Shown here one piece after another: positions 42,040 to 52,634 of a DNA stretch of 64,000 nucleotides. The DNA lies in the NCBI RefSeq assembly GCF_000219625.1, contig NC_018212.1, forward strand, positions 496,001-560,000. Direction: 5' to 3'. The translations under genes were made by a program, and so were the position numbers. Each line of letters opens with the position of its first letter. Position 1 is the first letter of the stretch. A model generated the notes under the pieces. The model did no database searches. It was not told where the DNA came from and saw only the letters and a list, made by a program, of their open reading frames with translations. Source of the stretch: Zymoseptoria tritici IPO323. Lineage: Eukaryota > Ascomycota > Dothideomycetes > Mycosphaerellales > Mycosphaerellaceae.

Positions 42040-42665
42040 ACAGTCCGAGCCACCTAGGTGCAAGTCGCGCAGAGCAGTCTGAGCGAGACAACGGAGGAAC
42101 ATCGCAGTCGCACGTGGCTCAGCACGAAAACAGATCGGAAGCCCCCTTCTTCACGTGGAACCACGCTCGCCTCAGACTGAGCTTGAGAATCGTCCATTCA
42201 AAAGCCCGGCTACATACCATTACGCCCGCTCCCAGGAAAAAAGGCATCACTGAAAGAACGCCATGCACTGCGCCTCATTACGCCTCTATAACTGCGTTAC
42301 GTCAGCCACCGCTCGCCCACGCAAAGGGTTCCCCGATCCCACGCGCAACGCTCCAAAAAAAAAGCCAGAATAGTCCAAACAAATTGGGTATACTCGATTC
42401 GTCGAAGAGAAAGGAATGCGGACTCAGATGTCCCAGAAGCGAGGAAAAGTCTATCGTTCGGCTGTCCTAGACCTGTGGTCGAGAAGATGAGCCGGGTTGT
42501 CGGTGAAAGCGTGATGATCCAGTAGGTGTTGTCGATAGTTGTTCCGAGAAGATGTGTAGAGGTGTACGTGCGCTGTCGTTTCTTCGTAAGCAGAGAGCGG
42601 TAGATGCCTGCGGCCAGTGGACCAGTCTCTTGAAGTCAGACCGTTGATCGCAAAATGTCCATTGC

Positions 42666-44151
42666 TCAGCTATCAGCTCGTACAGTAGACGCGCTGTCCG
42701 AGGACGTCTCGCTGAGCGACCTCGTCTGCATGGACTCAGATGCCTGCTTCTGAGCAACGACTTCGCGAGCGTAAAACTCAACCAGCATGGTCCCGTATGC
42801 CTCGATCTCCTCAACAGGCACTGAGAGTCTGAAGTCGTTCAGGAGGAGGAATTGAAGCTCCAGATGGTTAAGCTCGGAGAGAGGTAATCCGCCGACCTAT
42901 AATTGATGAGTTGTTAGCTGGTGTTAAACTACAAGATACACGCACAACACCAACCTTTGCGTATCGCGAGTTTGTGTAGAAGATGTCGGAGAAGAATTTG
43001 CTCGCGCAAGTCACACCGGCGATGACCAGTCGGTGGATATTGAAGCTGTCGACAACGAAAAAGTGGGAGAGATTGTAAGGGTCGATGTTCGAGGGTGAAG
43101 TTGGTAGCGATGGCGACTCGGGCTGGCTTGGTCTGCTGTGAGGTGTTCCGGGAATACCTTGTTGCGAGGCCTTTCCTCGCTCCAGGTTACCGGAATGTGG
43201 TGGTGTCGCTTGTTGCGTGCCTAATGGGGTGGTCGCTTGGACACCCTCCATAAGATCTGATGCGACCGACTCCGAAGAAGCACTTCGCTCTCGCAGTGAT
43301 TGCTCGTTGGCCGCTCGCAGGCTCTGCATCGGACCAGCATTCACTCGCTCAGTCATCCTGTCGAAATAGACCAGCAAGCTGAGGAATACCTCGTAGCTGG
43401 TAGGGCAGTACTTATTTATCCTGCTCAGATAGCTCAGTATCGTGATACTTGGTACGTTCTTGCCGTGGAAAGCCAGAACGCTGGTCGTTTGTGAGGTGAG
43501 ATGTGATGCTACGTCCACGCTGGGCGTCTGGCGATGCAAGTGCTCATGCTGCCGATCATTCGTCGTGGTGATCTTCGTGAGCAGGCCTGCAACCATTTCT
43601 ATTATGTGCTCGACCTTCATCTCGCTGATCTCGTATTGCGTTCCCTCCTCTTCACCGCCCTGTGATCGCGAGCGACTCCGCGAGCGGATCTCGGAGAAGC
43701 TGCCCATGTCTTCGCTGGCGAAGCTTTGTATGTGCTCTAAATCTCGTACTTTGATCTTTCTCGGCCGTGAGGCTCTTTGCTCAGGCGTCGGTCTGGTGGA
43801 GACGGCATCTTCAAGGGCGGTTTGAGGTAGATCGCTGGGTGGAGCAGGATGTGCTGCTAAGGAGGGACTCGGTGGTTCTTCGGTTCGGGATTGCTGTGAG
43901 GCCGAGGAAGGAGCACGCGTGGTTCGTGAAGGTATATCATGGCTTCGTGTGGTAGTGGTAGTAGCAGCAGAGGAGCTCGATGCTCTCTGCGCTGGTTCGG
44001 ACATAGGTGTATCGACTTGCGAATCCGTCCGGCTTCGTCTCGGTGGAGGAGTGGATTCGCGCGTTCGTGGCGCTTCTCCGAAAGCGTCGTGGCTGGGCGA
44101 GGCGTGATGCGAGAAGAATGAATTCACGGCATCGAGGACGACCGAGCCCAT
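42666..44151 (-). CDS. PHO80-like (Pho85-type) cyclin
   Basis: Cyclin partner of a Pho85-type CDK; in fungi these link phosphate, carbon or cell-cycle signals to transcription. 475 residues; exons 44151-42955 and 42896-42666, intron of 58 bp (GTTGGT donor, CTAAC branch point), phase 0. Seen: a long Ser/Thr/Arg-rich N-terminus with an RSRSRSRS run, then the cyclin box: VEHIIEMVAGLLTKIT, VPSITILSYLSRINKYCPTS, YEVFLSLLVYFDRMTER, a low-complexity insertion of about 90 residues, FVVDSFNIHRLVIAGVTCASKFFSD and VGGLPLSELNHLELQFLLLN in exon 2. The insertion inside the cyclin box is large but typical of fungal Pho80-group proteins. Confidence 0.88.
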
Positions 44152-45099
44152 ATTAGCTCATCGATTCGATCCGTCTTGGCCTCCAGACAATCTGTAGCTG
44201 GGCTTATCAGTGATGTTCGTGTGGATCGATGTATTCGCGGAGAGTCAAGCGCATGAGGAGATCGACATTGACCAGATGAGCGCGAGTTGGTATGTCGACG
44301 TCCCCTTGCGGTGAGAAGTGTTTCTGGGAGGGAGTCGCTTTTTGGAAACTGGTGCATGGAAGCGAAAACGCTGATGTCGTGCAAGTGACGCGGACGGAAT
44401 TGGCGGGCGCGAAGCGGTGGACAAGCAATGTTGAAGTGCGGCGTTGGGGAACCCGTATGTCTATGCAGAGGACGGTGACTGCAGGAGTCTCGAGGATAAC
44501 GTGCGGTCGAAGCTATGCACCAGTGCAGAGAACATCCCAACCTGGGTGACGCGAGATCCCAACTGTAATGCGGCCGGGCATACCAAGGAAAACAACGAGG
44601 GGGAAGAGGTGGCAGCAACGCCAGACAAAGGCACTCACCTGGATGTTTCATCCAGTCCTCCGATATGCAGCGGTCTTCCTGGCAGCGTGCTCCAACTTAA
44701 TGAGACGCGGCGATTCCTGTTGCGCCGGAGAAAGTGGTGAAAGTATGTCAAGTCGCAAGAGCTGCATGGAAGTAACGTAAAGTAAAGGAATAAGGTTGAA
44801 GATCCACAAGCACGCTAGCAGTACAGCCCGTGTGTCTCTTGCGCTTGTGATTGGGGCCGGTCGTGGATGCGATGTCGACGGCGTGCGAACTACTGTCTTG
44901 GGCAATATACGTTGGAATTGTTGCGAGGCCGACAAAGACACAAGAGTTGACATCGTGCCTCCATGGCTCTATCGAACCTGAGCTGAAACTGCACTCGCTA
45001 ATTCGTGACGCCTTCACTCGTTCGCAAGCCGCCATGCATGACTCTCGCCGGTGCCCATAATAGTGTACATCTGCTCTCCTCGACAGATTCCCAATCTCA
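44152..45099. other. Intergenic
   Basis: About 950 bp without a recognisable gene; several overlapping short frames on both strands were judged spurious. Confidence 0.5.
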
Positions 45100-45851
45100 T
45101 CATGGCTTGTCGGTTCCTGGCCCGGTGTAGCCTCTGTCAGGAAGATACAAGTGTCGCACAGCACCCTTCGCCGTCAGAACCACCATGCGAATCACACCTC
45201 CCGAGCTGCCATCCCACTTGATCGCCTCCTGTAGCGCGCCCTTCACAAACGAGATTCCCTCCGCCTCATCCATGCCCTCCTTCCAGTTGGCGTCGCAGTA
45301 ACCATAGATGTATGTCGAGCCTGACCCGCCGATGGCGTAAGACTGCTTGTGAAGAGAGCCTCCCAACGGGATCGAGTACACCTGTCCGCCATGTCTGTGG
45401 TCCCACCCTGCGATGATGATGCCCGCACTCAATGAGTCCTTGTTGTCATAGCACAGCTCTTGAAAGATGGCCGCGGCCGTTTGTGTCGTCGGTGGTTCGT
45501 CGTTTGTGATGCCGTACATGCCCAGGTGGTATTGCACAATATCCGCCACTGCCTGTGTGTCCGCCGCTGAGCCTGACCGACAGCACCAGATCGTGTCGTG
45601 AACTTGTGTGAGTTTGTCCGTGACGCGGTTGGCAATGTATGCGCCTGTGGTTGTTCGACTGTCTGCTCCCAAGATGACCCCGTCCTTGAAGTTGATGGCC
45701 ATGATCGAGGTTCCGAGGTTGACCTCTCCCGATTTGAGATGGTTCATGTCGATGTGGATGCCATCTGAGGAATATGTGTCAGTGATGGCGGCCAAGTGCT
45801 GTAGCTGATCTCGTACGTACCTTCACCGAGCATGCCGGTTTGGTTGATCAT
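45100..45851 (-). CDS. PRE3: 20S proteasome beta-1 subunit
   Basis: Caspase-like catalytic subunit of the 20S core proteasome. 231 residues; exon 1 45851-45821 ([10 protein letters not shown] plus one base), 56-bp intron 45765-45820, exon 2 45764-45100. Seen: a short propeptide, then GTSIMAINF with the N-terminal catalytic threonine after the glycine, [20 protein letters not shown] with the catalytic Asp, the lysine equivalent, [22 protein letters not shown] and [17 protein letters not shown]. The [15 protein letters not shown] stretch distinguishes beta-1 from beta-2 and beta-5. The distal ATG in exon 1 was chosen because the intron has good signals and the result fits the family. Confidence 0.93.
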
Positions 45852-46229
45852 GATGGCGGTGGTTGGCGGTCCAGCGATATCGAGGGATTGAGATTCGAGG
45901 TCGGCGAGGTTCGATGGAATGCAGGTACGCTGATCTTGTTTTGTCGGTCAACTGGAGGTTTGTGCAGATGAAGTTGTTGATGATGGATGGAGACTGAGGC
46001 AGCTGTAGCACATGCGCGTCAAGCTCTCTGTGGTCCAAGCTTTGCGGATCGGCGACTTTTGAGGCCGACTGCAGGCATGCCTCAAGTATACAACTCCTTC
46101 CACCTTGCACTTTGCAACCATTCAACACTCTTCACTCGACTGCCAATACTTTCAGGGACTATCAACGGGCACTCTCGCTCGGTCGGATCGCTCAAAGCTC
46201 CTGTCCCCGAGCATCGATCATTCCCAAAA
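45852..46229. other. Divergent promoter, PRE3 / Bem46-like gene
   Basis: Short shared upstream region. A proteasome-type control element was looked for and not found. Confidence 0.5.
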
Positions 46230-47220
46230 ATGGCCGAGTCTCTCTGGCCATGGTTGAGGCTACCCTTCTATTTAAGTACAGCATTCGTGAGTCTCGGAGG
46301 TGGTGCTCTATATTACTTCCAGAAGTACATATCTTCACGACTTGCATTGAGATGAACATATGGCTGAGAAAGCAACAGCGAAATCATATATCCAAGAAAT
46401 CTGCCTCCAGGAGCCCGCAAAGAAGTCCCCCAACCAGGCCAATTCGGTATTGAAGATGCTGAGCAGCTTTCAATACCGACTCCAGACGGCGAGACTCTGA
46501 GCGGCTTCTTGGTCAGACCACCGAACAAGTCTCAAGCAAGACCAATCACGATCTTGAGCTTCCATGGCAATGCTGGAAATGTCGGCCACCGACTACCAAT
46601 AGCGAAAGTGCTGGCTCACGACTTGCAATGCACGACGTTGATGCTTGAGTACCGCGGCTATGGTCTTTCGACCGGCAATCCAAGCGAGAAAGGACTTCGA
46701 ATCGATGCCCAGACTGGACTCGACTACATTCGAAATCGCGATGACCTCAAGTCGAGCAACGTTGTCATCTATGGACAGAGTCTCGGTGGTGCTGTCGCTA
46801 TCGATCTGGTCACGCAAAACAAAGGCAAAGGAGATATCAAAGGCCTCATTTTGGAGAATACGTTCCTAAGCATCACCAAGATGATACCAAAGGCAATACC
46901 CATAGCCAAGTATCTGACACCGCTTTGTCATGAATACTGGAGGAGTGAAGACGTCATCTCAGAGATTACAGACATTCCAATTCTGTTCTTAAGTGGTCTT
47001 CAAGACGAGATCGTGCCGTAAGTTGTTAGTTCATCGATATCTCGCGCATTTGCTAACACTTCTCAGCCCTTCACACATGAAAGAGCTGTTCAAGCTCTGC
47101 CGCTCACCAACTGTCGTGTGGAAAGAGCTTCCCAATGGCGATCACAACAACTCTGTGGCCGAGCCTGGCTATTTCTCGCACATTGAGGATTTCGTGCAGT
47201 GGCATATCTTGAAGAGATGA
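46230..47220 (+). CDS. Bem46/ABHD13-like alpha/beta hydrolase
   Basis: Membrane-anchored serine hydrolase of the Bem46 family, linked in fungi to polarity and cell-wall growth; substrate unknown. 297 residues; exons 46230-46324, 46373-47017 and 47067-47220, introns of 48 and 49 bp. Seen: one N-terminal membrane segment (LSTAFVSLGGGALYYF), the family stretch EIIYPRNLPPGARKEVPQP, the oxyanion motif SFHGNAGN, LEYRGYGLSTG, the nucleophile GQSLGGAVA, the acid in LSGLQDEIVPPSHM and the histidine in NGDHNNS. The triad is complete across all three exons. Confidence 0.9.
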
Positions 47221-47873
47221 GGTGTGCAGGTTTGATCGAGCAGAGAGAATCTGAGGTACTCAGATCCTTGAGTCTGTTGAGTCGGATCTGTGGACTCCGA
47301 ACATGGCAGTGTCGTCCTCGACCATAAATGTGGTCGCGGCCCAGAGGTCCAGGGCTATCACCAATCGCCTGAACGGCTGGCTTCTTGTGCAAGAGGCACG
47401 TGGCCACGGACTATGGACAAGACGCAGGCGAAGAGGTTTAGCTGGTATCTCTAGACACGAGTCCGGATGCTTCAGCAGGACTCCGAGGGGTAAATTGAAA
47501 AGGACAGCAATGATAGTCCAGTACGGTCAAGCCACTTTCAGAAGGTTGTCACACCGCTTGTTCCTTGTCATCAGTGCCTGAAACGATTGTATATCGGACT
47601 CCTTCATTACTCACGTCGATCTGCTAGTAATAATCTCCCATGTTCTCCAATGTGCATACCTTAGAAATATTGCTCCGTCAAATGACCCCATCAATAATTG
47701 ATAAGACCTTTCTCAAATTCCATCATTTCCCAGCGTATATTGATTGACTCAAGCAATTTACGTTCACGGCGAGGGGCTCGAGTTTGCGACTTCACTTCTG
47801 ACACCATCTCAAGTCACAACAAGAAACATGGCATAACATCATACGACGACCTCGCATCGCGGTGCATTTATAC
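47221..47873. other. Intergenic
   Basis: About 650 bp between two same-strand genes. No gene or element recognised. Confidence 0.5.
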
Positions 47874-49517
47874 ATGGCCGACGGCATGCTTTCCGGACTG
47901 CTCGAGTATGCCGAAGGAGGCCCTGGCGAGCAGACCACTGCACTCAATCCGCCACCACGCGTCGATCCCTCGCGTACTGGCCACCCCGAAACACGAGAAA
48001 AGAATGCCGTCTACTGCGGATTCTGCACGCGCGGACAATACTACATACATCAGAGCTCCCTGGACCGGCACATGCGAGACTGCGCCATGGAGAATGGCTA
48101 CATAGCGCGATACTGGCGAGCAGCCGGATGGAAACGGGAGCAACTGGAGCACGGCTACACCTGGGAGGGAGATCTTCCGAGAGTGAAGCCAGGGCGAATT
48201 TGTCTGCACTGCCATAAGGTGTTCCGCAATACTTTTGAGATCGCTAAACATCTCAATAAGTTGAACGATGGTGGCAAAGCGCGGGCATTGTTTAACCGCA
48301 CATTTCAGTTTCCCGGGAATAGCGTCCCACCGGCGGTGGAAAAGGTGCTCCCTTCAGCTCAAGGAAATATGGGCGATGGCCATTCAGCCGGAGAGGAGGA
48401 TCTAACGGCACTTTGTGGATTCTGCAACCGCCGCATCGTCGCGCGAACTGAGAATCGCATGGACCAGCATATTCAGAAATGTGCGGTCAAGCACAAGTAC
48501 GTCGCACGACATTGGCAGCGAGCAGGCTGGCTTCCTGGTACGGCCCATGGAAAGGGGATGATATTCGAGGACGATGTGGCCAAAGTTCATCCCGATCGGA
48601 TTTGTAGTGGCTGCAAATTGGTTTTCAAGAATGCGGCTGGGATGGAGAGGCATCAGAAGTACACGTGCACAGATGTGCCCGAAAAGGCTGAGAAGCCCCG
48701 ACCCCAGCAGCCTGCGCAGGAGACAGCAGTGAACCAAGAACGGCGAGAGTCGCCTCCTTTGGCACCTCCATCGCGAACACAGCAGCCTGCGCAGGCGACG
48801 GCGTCGAGCAAGCGACCACGAGAGTCGCCTCCTTCAGCGCCTCCGTTGCGACCCGCTCCAGCTGTGATCGACAATTCAGCCCTGACCCAAGAATGTTTCA
48901 TTGAGCGACTTGAGTACAGGATCAATCAAGTCCCTTCGCCGGAAGTCACGGAGCTGCTTATCAGACTCGCCCGAACGAACAAAGACGCAAGAGCAATTCC
49001 CAACGCACCACTACTTCCCAGACGAGGGCAATTCCCTCAATCTGCTGCCGAGCGACCAAACAAACTGCTCAAAACCGAGCCAATGCGACCACCACCACCA
49101 CAAGCACAAGTCCAGGTAGGCGCCTCTAGACCGCCAGCACATCCATCTATCGGAGCCGAAGGCTCCGCTCTTTCAAGACCACCTCTACCCCGACCCGCCG
49201 CACCATCCACCTCCTCCCAAGTTGCCTCCCAACAGAAACCCTCAGAAGACCGGAAAGAATCTGTCCCCTACCAAATCTGTGAGCGCTGCAACCTAAAGTT
49301 CGATCCCGAAACCAACAACCCTTCACGCTGTGCTCGCCATACGGGCGTCAAGCGAGTCCGAGCGCAGGGAGATCCGGTGTCGTGGGCTGAGTATAACGAT
49401 CCGAAGTTACAGGCGAGGTTTTATTGGGCTTGTTGTGGGAGGAGTGGGGACTCGGTGGGGTGTGCGAGGTGCGCGCATGAGCCGAGAGAGTGGAAGAAGA
49501 GGAAAGTGCCTAGTTGA
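47874..49517 (+). CDS. Zinc-module protein with a duplicated C2HC/C2H unit and CHORD-like tail
   Basis: 547 residues, single exon, no named family. Residues about 44-126 and 179-265 are two copies of one module. In both copies a C-x2-C-x14-H-x3-C finger is followed by the linker YxARxWxxAGW and by a second finger C-x2-C-x12-H. A Pro/Gln-rich linker and a short helical part (RLEYRINQVPSPEVTELLI) follow. The last about 75 residues hold C-x2-C-x12-C-x2-HTG and then FYWACCGRSGDSVGC....H, the cysteine-histidine pattern seen in CHORD-like zinc domains. Probably nuclear and protein- or nucleic-acid-binding, but this is inference. The first in-frame ATG, at 47874, was taken. Confidence 0.8.
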   Translation: MADGMLSGLLEYAEGGPGEQTTALNPPPRVDPSRTGHPETREKNAVYCGFCTRGQYYIHQSSLDRHMRDCAMENGYIARYWRAAGWKREQLEHGYTWEGDLPRVKPGRICLHCHKVFRNTFEIAKHLNKLNDGGKARALFNRTFQFPGNSVPPAVEKVLPSAQGNMGDGHSAGEEDLTALCGFCNRRIVARTENRMDQHIQKCAVKHKYVARHWQRAGWLPGTAHGKGMIFEDDVAKVHPDRICSGCKLVFKNAAGMERHQKYTCTDVPEKAEKPRPQQPAQETAVNQERRESPPLAPPSRTQQPAQATASSKRPRESPPSAPPLRPAPAVIDNSALTQECFIERLEYRINQVPSPEVTELLIRLARTNKDARAIPNAPLLPRRGQFPQSAAERPNKLLKTEPMRPPPPQAQVQVGASRPPAHPSIGAEGSALSRPPLPRPAAPSTSSQVASQQKPSEDRKESVPYQICERCNLKFDPETNNPSRCARHTGVKRVRAQGDPVSWAEYNDPKLQARFYWACCGRSGDSVGCARCAHEPREWKKRKVPS

Positions 49518-49621
49518 AGAGATCATAAGAGAGGATGTTGTCCTGACGCTATTGGTGAGGCCCAATTGTCGGACTAGATCTCGCAGCCGTTGGATATGCT
49601 CATTGTCTCCGACACTCGAAC

Positions 49622-50135
49622 TCATGGATGGATCTGAGATTCGAACGCAAACATCGGATAGTTTGAACCCATTACTGGACAACGATGCCAAAGCTCTGAC
49701 TGCCAGCCCGGCTTGAAATATGCGCGGCCCCAGGCTATTCGAGCCGGCAGCTTCTCGCGTGGTCGCCAGCATGCAGCGACCAGAGGAGAGGCTCTCGCGG
49801 CAAAGAACCGGACGAAAATGCCTGGGGAGGAAACGACTCGGCGCAATGTATCGGAAAACTTATCTACACGGCGAATCACTTCGATCCAATACCTTTCGTG
49901 AGAAATTTGATCAGTGAAATCTTTCATTCATAACTCACCTATAAAACGCGCCATCAAGCGGATCTTCCACGCCCATCATAGCCGACCTACCGGCCGCCAG
50001 AAGCGTCAAATAGACCGTCTCCCTCTCGATCTGGTATCCCGTCTTCGCCCAGCGAGCGTTCAACCAGTCAGCCAGGGCGTCGCTCGAGCCGTACCACTTC
50101 CGCGAGTCCCAGCTCTCGAGCACCACGGCGGTCAT
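49622..50135 (-). CDS. Hypothetical protein, two exons
   Basis: No family recognised, but the spliced sequence looks coding: MTAVVLESWDSRKWYGSS, ALADWLNARWAKTGYQIE, TVYLTLLAAGRSAMMG, DPLDGAFYRYWIEVIRRV and FVRFFAARASPLVAACW. Exon 1 is 50135-49939 and exon 2 is 49892-49622, with a 46-bp GT-AG intron whose phase fits; 155 residues, rich in Trp and Arg, mixed alpha/beta in character, no signal peptide or membrane segment. An upstream ATG at 50228 would add 31 less protein-like residues. A second minus frame (49407-49772) over the 3' end also looks partly coding, so the C-terminus is uncertain. Confidence 0.5.
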
Positions 50136-50614
50136 GGACCTGCACAGTGGGCCTTCCGAGATGGAGGTCTCCGACGTACATCGCCCATGTCTGCCACGGA
50201 TGAGGAGAGAGTTGATGGCCGGCATCATTTATCTTCTGCTTCTGTTGCGGACTGGTACTTCTCGGCCGGCGAGGAGGACTGGGAGATGTGAGGTGGACCG
50301 GGAGTGGGAAGTAAGATCTAGGTTTAGAACCTGGATCGAGACTTGGAGAATTGGAAGGAGTGTGCAGGGAGGGAGGTTCATATATGTCGAATGAAAGGCA
50401 TTGTCGTGTCGGCATGACAAAGCGATCAAGGGCTGCTTTTGTCCGACACAAAGGGTGAGAGTAGACGTTGTGATCTCCATTGTCCCACCCATTGTGAAGG
50501 CTCGTCCATTGTCGAACCCGTCGCTGATGGACCGTTGCATCGATGTCTAAGGCAGGTGTAGACCGAGATCAGTAACGAACGTGCCTCACGCAGACATCGT
50601 GACGAGTGCAGATT
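50136..50614. other. Intergenic
   Basis: Upstream of the hypothetical gene and 3' of the P450 gene. No further gene recognised. Confidence 0.5.
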
Positions 50615-52090
50615 TCAGGTCCAGACGAGCTCGACCTTCCCGCCCATGATCCTGGCGTTGAACCACTCCATGATCTCAATCTTGCCCGCAACGGGTTTCG
50701 CGTCCTTCAGCACGCCTGAGCGAACAACAGCCTTCACAGCCAGTGCCAGCTCCATCATCGCCAGGTTCCGTGCGATGCACTGTCGCGGACCAAGACCGAA
50801 CGGAATCCAGTCTCGCAGCATCTCAGATGAAGGATTGAGCCAGCGTTCCGGCTGGAAATTCTGTGGGTCTGGGAATACTGCTGGGTTGAAGTGCAGCGCG
50901 GAAGGCGATATGCCTACGATCGTACCGCTTGCAAGGCGATATGTCCTGCCGTCCGGCGAGGTGTAGACATATCCCGCTGGCGGAACTTGGCGTGGAAATC
51001 GAGTCGGATTGGCACGCAGTGTCCGTAGGCCCTCACGAATGACACCATCGAGATATGGGTGTCGTTGAGCGTCGTATGTTGAGTCGTTGTCTGGTGTTTT
51101 AGCCAGCTCAGCCTGCAGCTTTGCGTAGATGAACGGATGCTTTGCCAGATTCCAGAGGATATTGCTTAGATTCAAGGCCGTTGTGTCCGTGCCTGCGAAG
51201 ACGACGTCTTTCATCTGGACGTCTGCTTCGTCAACGCTGATGCCAGCTTTCAGGAGTCGGCCTTGGTAGGTGCCATCGTTGGCATCGATGGGCCTTTCAG
51301 CTAGACGCCGCGTGAAGCTGTCCACCTTGAATATACTCTTCTCTGTTTCCGAAGCCATTGGCTGAAAGTAACTCAACGAGGCGAATACCCGTTGAAACAA
51401 CCAAGGCGGTAGGAAGAAGAATCGACCAATCTCAACGATGAAGTCAACATAAGCGCCTGCACTTTCCATCGTCGTACCGTCGCTCAAGTCGCCATACTCC
51501 TCGCCAAACAAATACGCACCAACAACATTAATCGCAAGCCCTCTCGCAAGCCTCAACACATCCACCCTCGCCCCGTTCTTCCCCGCCTCCTCCTCCAACT
51601 TCTCCACAAACTCATCAATACACCCCTGAATCCTCTTACTCCCACCCTTCACCGCCCCAACACTAAACATCTGCCCAACAGCCCTACTCCTCACGCCTCG
51701 ATACCCCGGATCCCGCGCGCTGAAAATCGTCTGATGACCCTCGGCATCGAAATTCTCGTAGAACGGAGCTTTGAGGAACCCGCCCTTTTCCGAGTAGATT
51801 TGTGCCAAAGCGCGACCGTCGGCGATAACGACTTGATTGGGCGATATTCGGACAATGGGTCCGTAAAGTTTGTGCAGGGCGTCGATTTGCCGGCTTTCGT
51901 CGCCGATGATGGAGTGGTACCAGGACCAGAGTGGTGTTAGACGGCATTTCAGAGGTCCTGGGATGGATTGTAGTGGGTCGAGGTAGGTAGTAAGACTAAG
52001 GCAGCCTATTGTCCAGATAGCGAGGACGGAGAGAGCTAGATGTGCGATTGGCATCTCGTGAAACCATACGAGGACCGCCGAAGCGGCCAT
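50615..52090 (-). CDS. Cytochrome P450 monooxygenase
   Basis: Haem-thiolate monooxygenase, ER-anchored, 491 residues, single exon. Seen: N-terminal hydrophobic anchor (MPIAHLALSVLAIWTIGCLSL), a proline-rich hinge (PLQSIPGPL), I-helix oxygen motif VFAGTDTTAL, ExxR in VIREGLRTL, the meander FQPERW, and the haem-binding loop FGLGPRQCIARN with its cysteine. The frame is open upstream to 52222, but MAASAVLVW at 52090 gives the normal distance to the anchor. Exons 5-kb either side belong to unrelated genes, so the substrate and pathway are unknown. The family number is not assigned. Confidence 0.9.
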   Translation of the reverse strand: MAASAVLVWFHEMPIAHLALSVLAIWTIGCLSLTTYLDPLQSIPGPLKCRLTPLWSWYHSIIGDESRQIDALHKLYGPIVRISPNQVVIADGRALAQIYSEKGGFLKAPFYENFDAEGHQTIFSARDPGYRGVRSRAVGQMFSVGAVKGGSKRIQGCIDEFVEKLEEEAGKNGARVDVLRLARGLAINVVGAYLFGEEYGDLSDGTTMESAGAYVDFIVEIGRFFFLPPWLFQRVFASLSYFQPMASETEKSIFKVDSFTRRLAERPIDANDGTYQGRLLKAGISVDEADVQMKDVVFAGTDTTALNLSNILWNLAKHPFIYAKLQAELAKTPDNDSTYDAQRHPYLDGVIREGLRTLRANPTRFPRQVPPAGYVYTSPDGRTYRLASGTIVGISPSALHFNPAVFPDPQNFQPERWLNPSSEMLRDWIPFGLGPRQCIARNLAMMELALAVKAVVRSGVLKDAKPVAGKIEIMEWFNARIMGGKVELVWT

Positions 52091-52634
52091 TTTGCGCCAG
52101 CTTGTGGATGTTGAGATGTGTCTTTTGTCGAGATTGCGAAGTCGGCATAATGCAAAGTGTGCGTTCATGCTGAGGAAGAAGCTGCCCCACTTTCTGCCAG
52201 GCTCGATACCTACAATGTGCAATGGAGTTAGCAGGACACCTTGTATATTGGACAGTCAGCTGGAAAGTCTACCAGAAGTACAGGTAACATAGCAGGAGCC
52301 GCTGAGAGAGCGTAAAGGTAGGCGTACAAGCAGGCGTACACTTTAGAGTGCGTTTTCATCAGTGCCGAAAAGCTCACCTTGACCTGGCGATTGCATCAGG
52401 CAACAACATTCGGCGCACTGAGCCTGGACTGACTGTTATTCAAACGGGGGTGTGGATTGATGCTTCATAGCACTCAACTACCCTCAAGCTGCTGCTTTCG
52501 CTTTCCTGCTTCTTCAGCAGTCCCTGTCTTATCCTGCGCAGTATCTCAAAAGCCCTGCAACCACCACGGGCCTCCGGCTCGTTGCGACGTTGCGTCGCGC
52601 TGCCTCGTCTATCGCCCAGATATGCACCAGCTAA
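52091..52634. other. Intergenic
   Basis: P450 promoter and 3' flank of VID21. No gene recognised. Confidence 0.5.

Larger units (their letters stand above)
40818..42665. other. Long intergenic region with palindromes
   Basis: About 1.85 kb. Contains (GCT)6 at 41211-41228, a 14-bp perfect palindrome TAGAACTAGTTCTA at 41443-41456, and a 33-bp palindrome at 42007-42039. An open frame at 41650-41997 (+) has no family features and was not accepted. Confidence 0.5.

Noticed and set aside
44124..44651. 175-codon minus-strand frame upstream of the cyclin gene
   Set aside because: Overlaps the cyclin start and has a non-protein-like composition.
27845..52090. Secondary-metabolite cluster built on the questin-oxidase-like and P450 genes
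   Set aside because: They are more than 20 kb apart with many housekeeping genes between and no synthase gene in the window.
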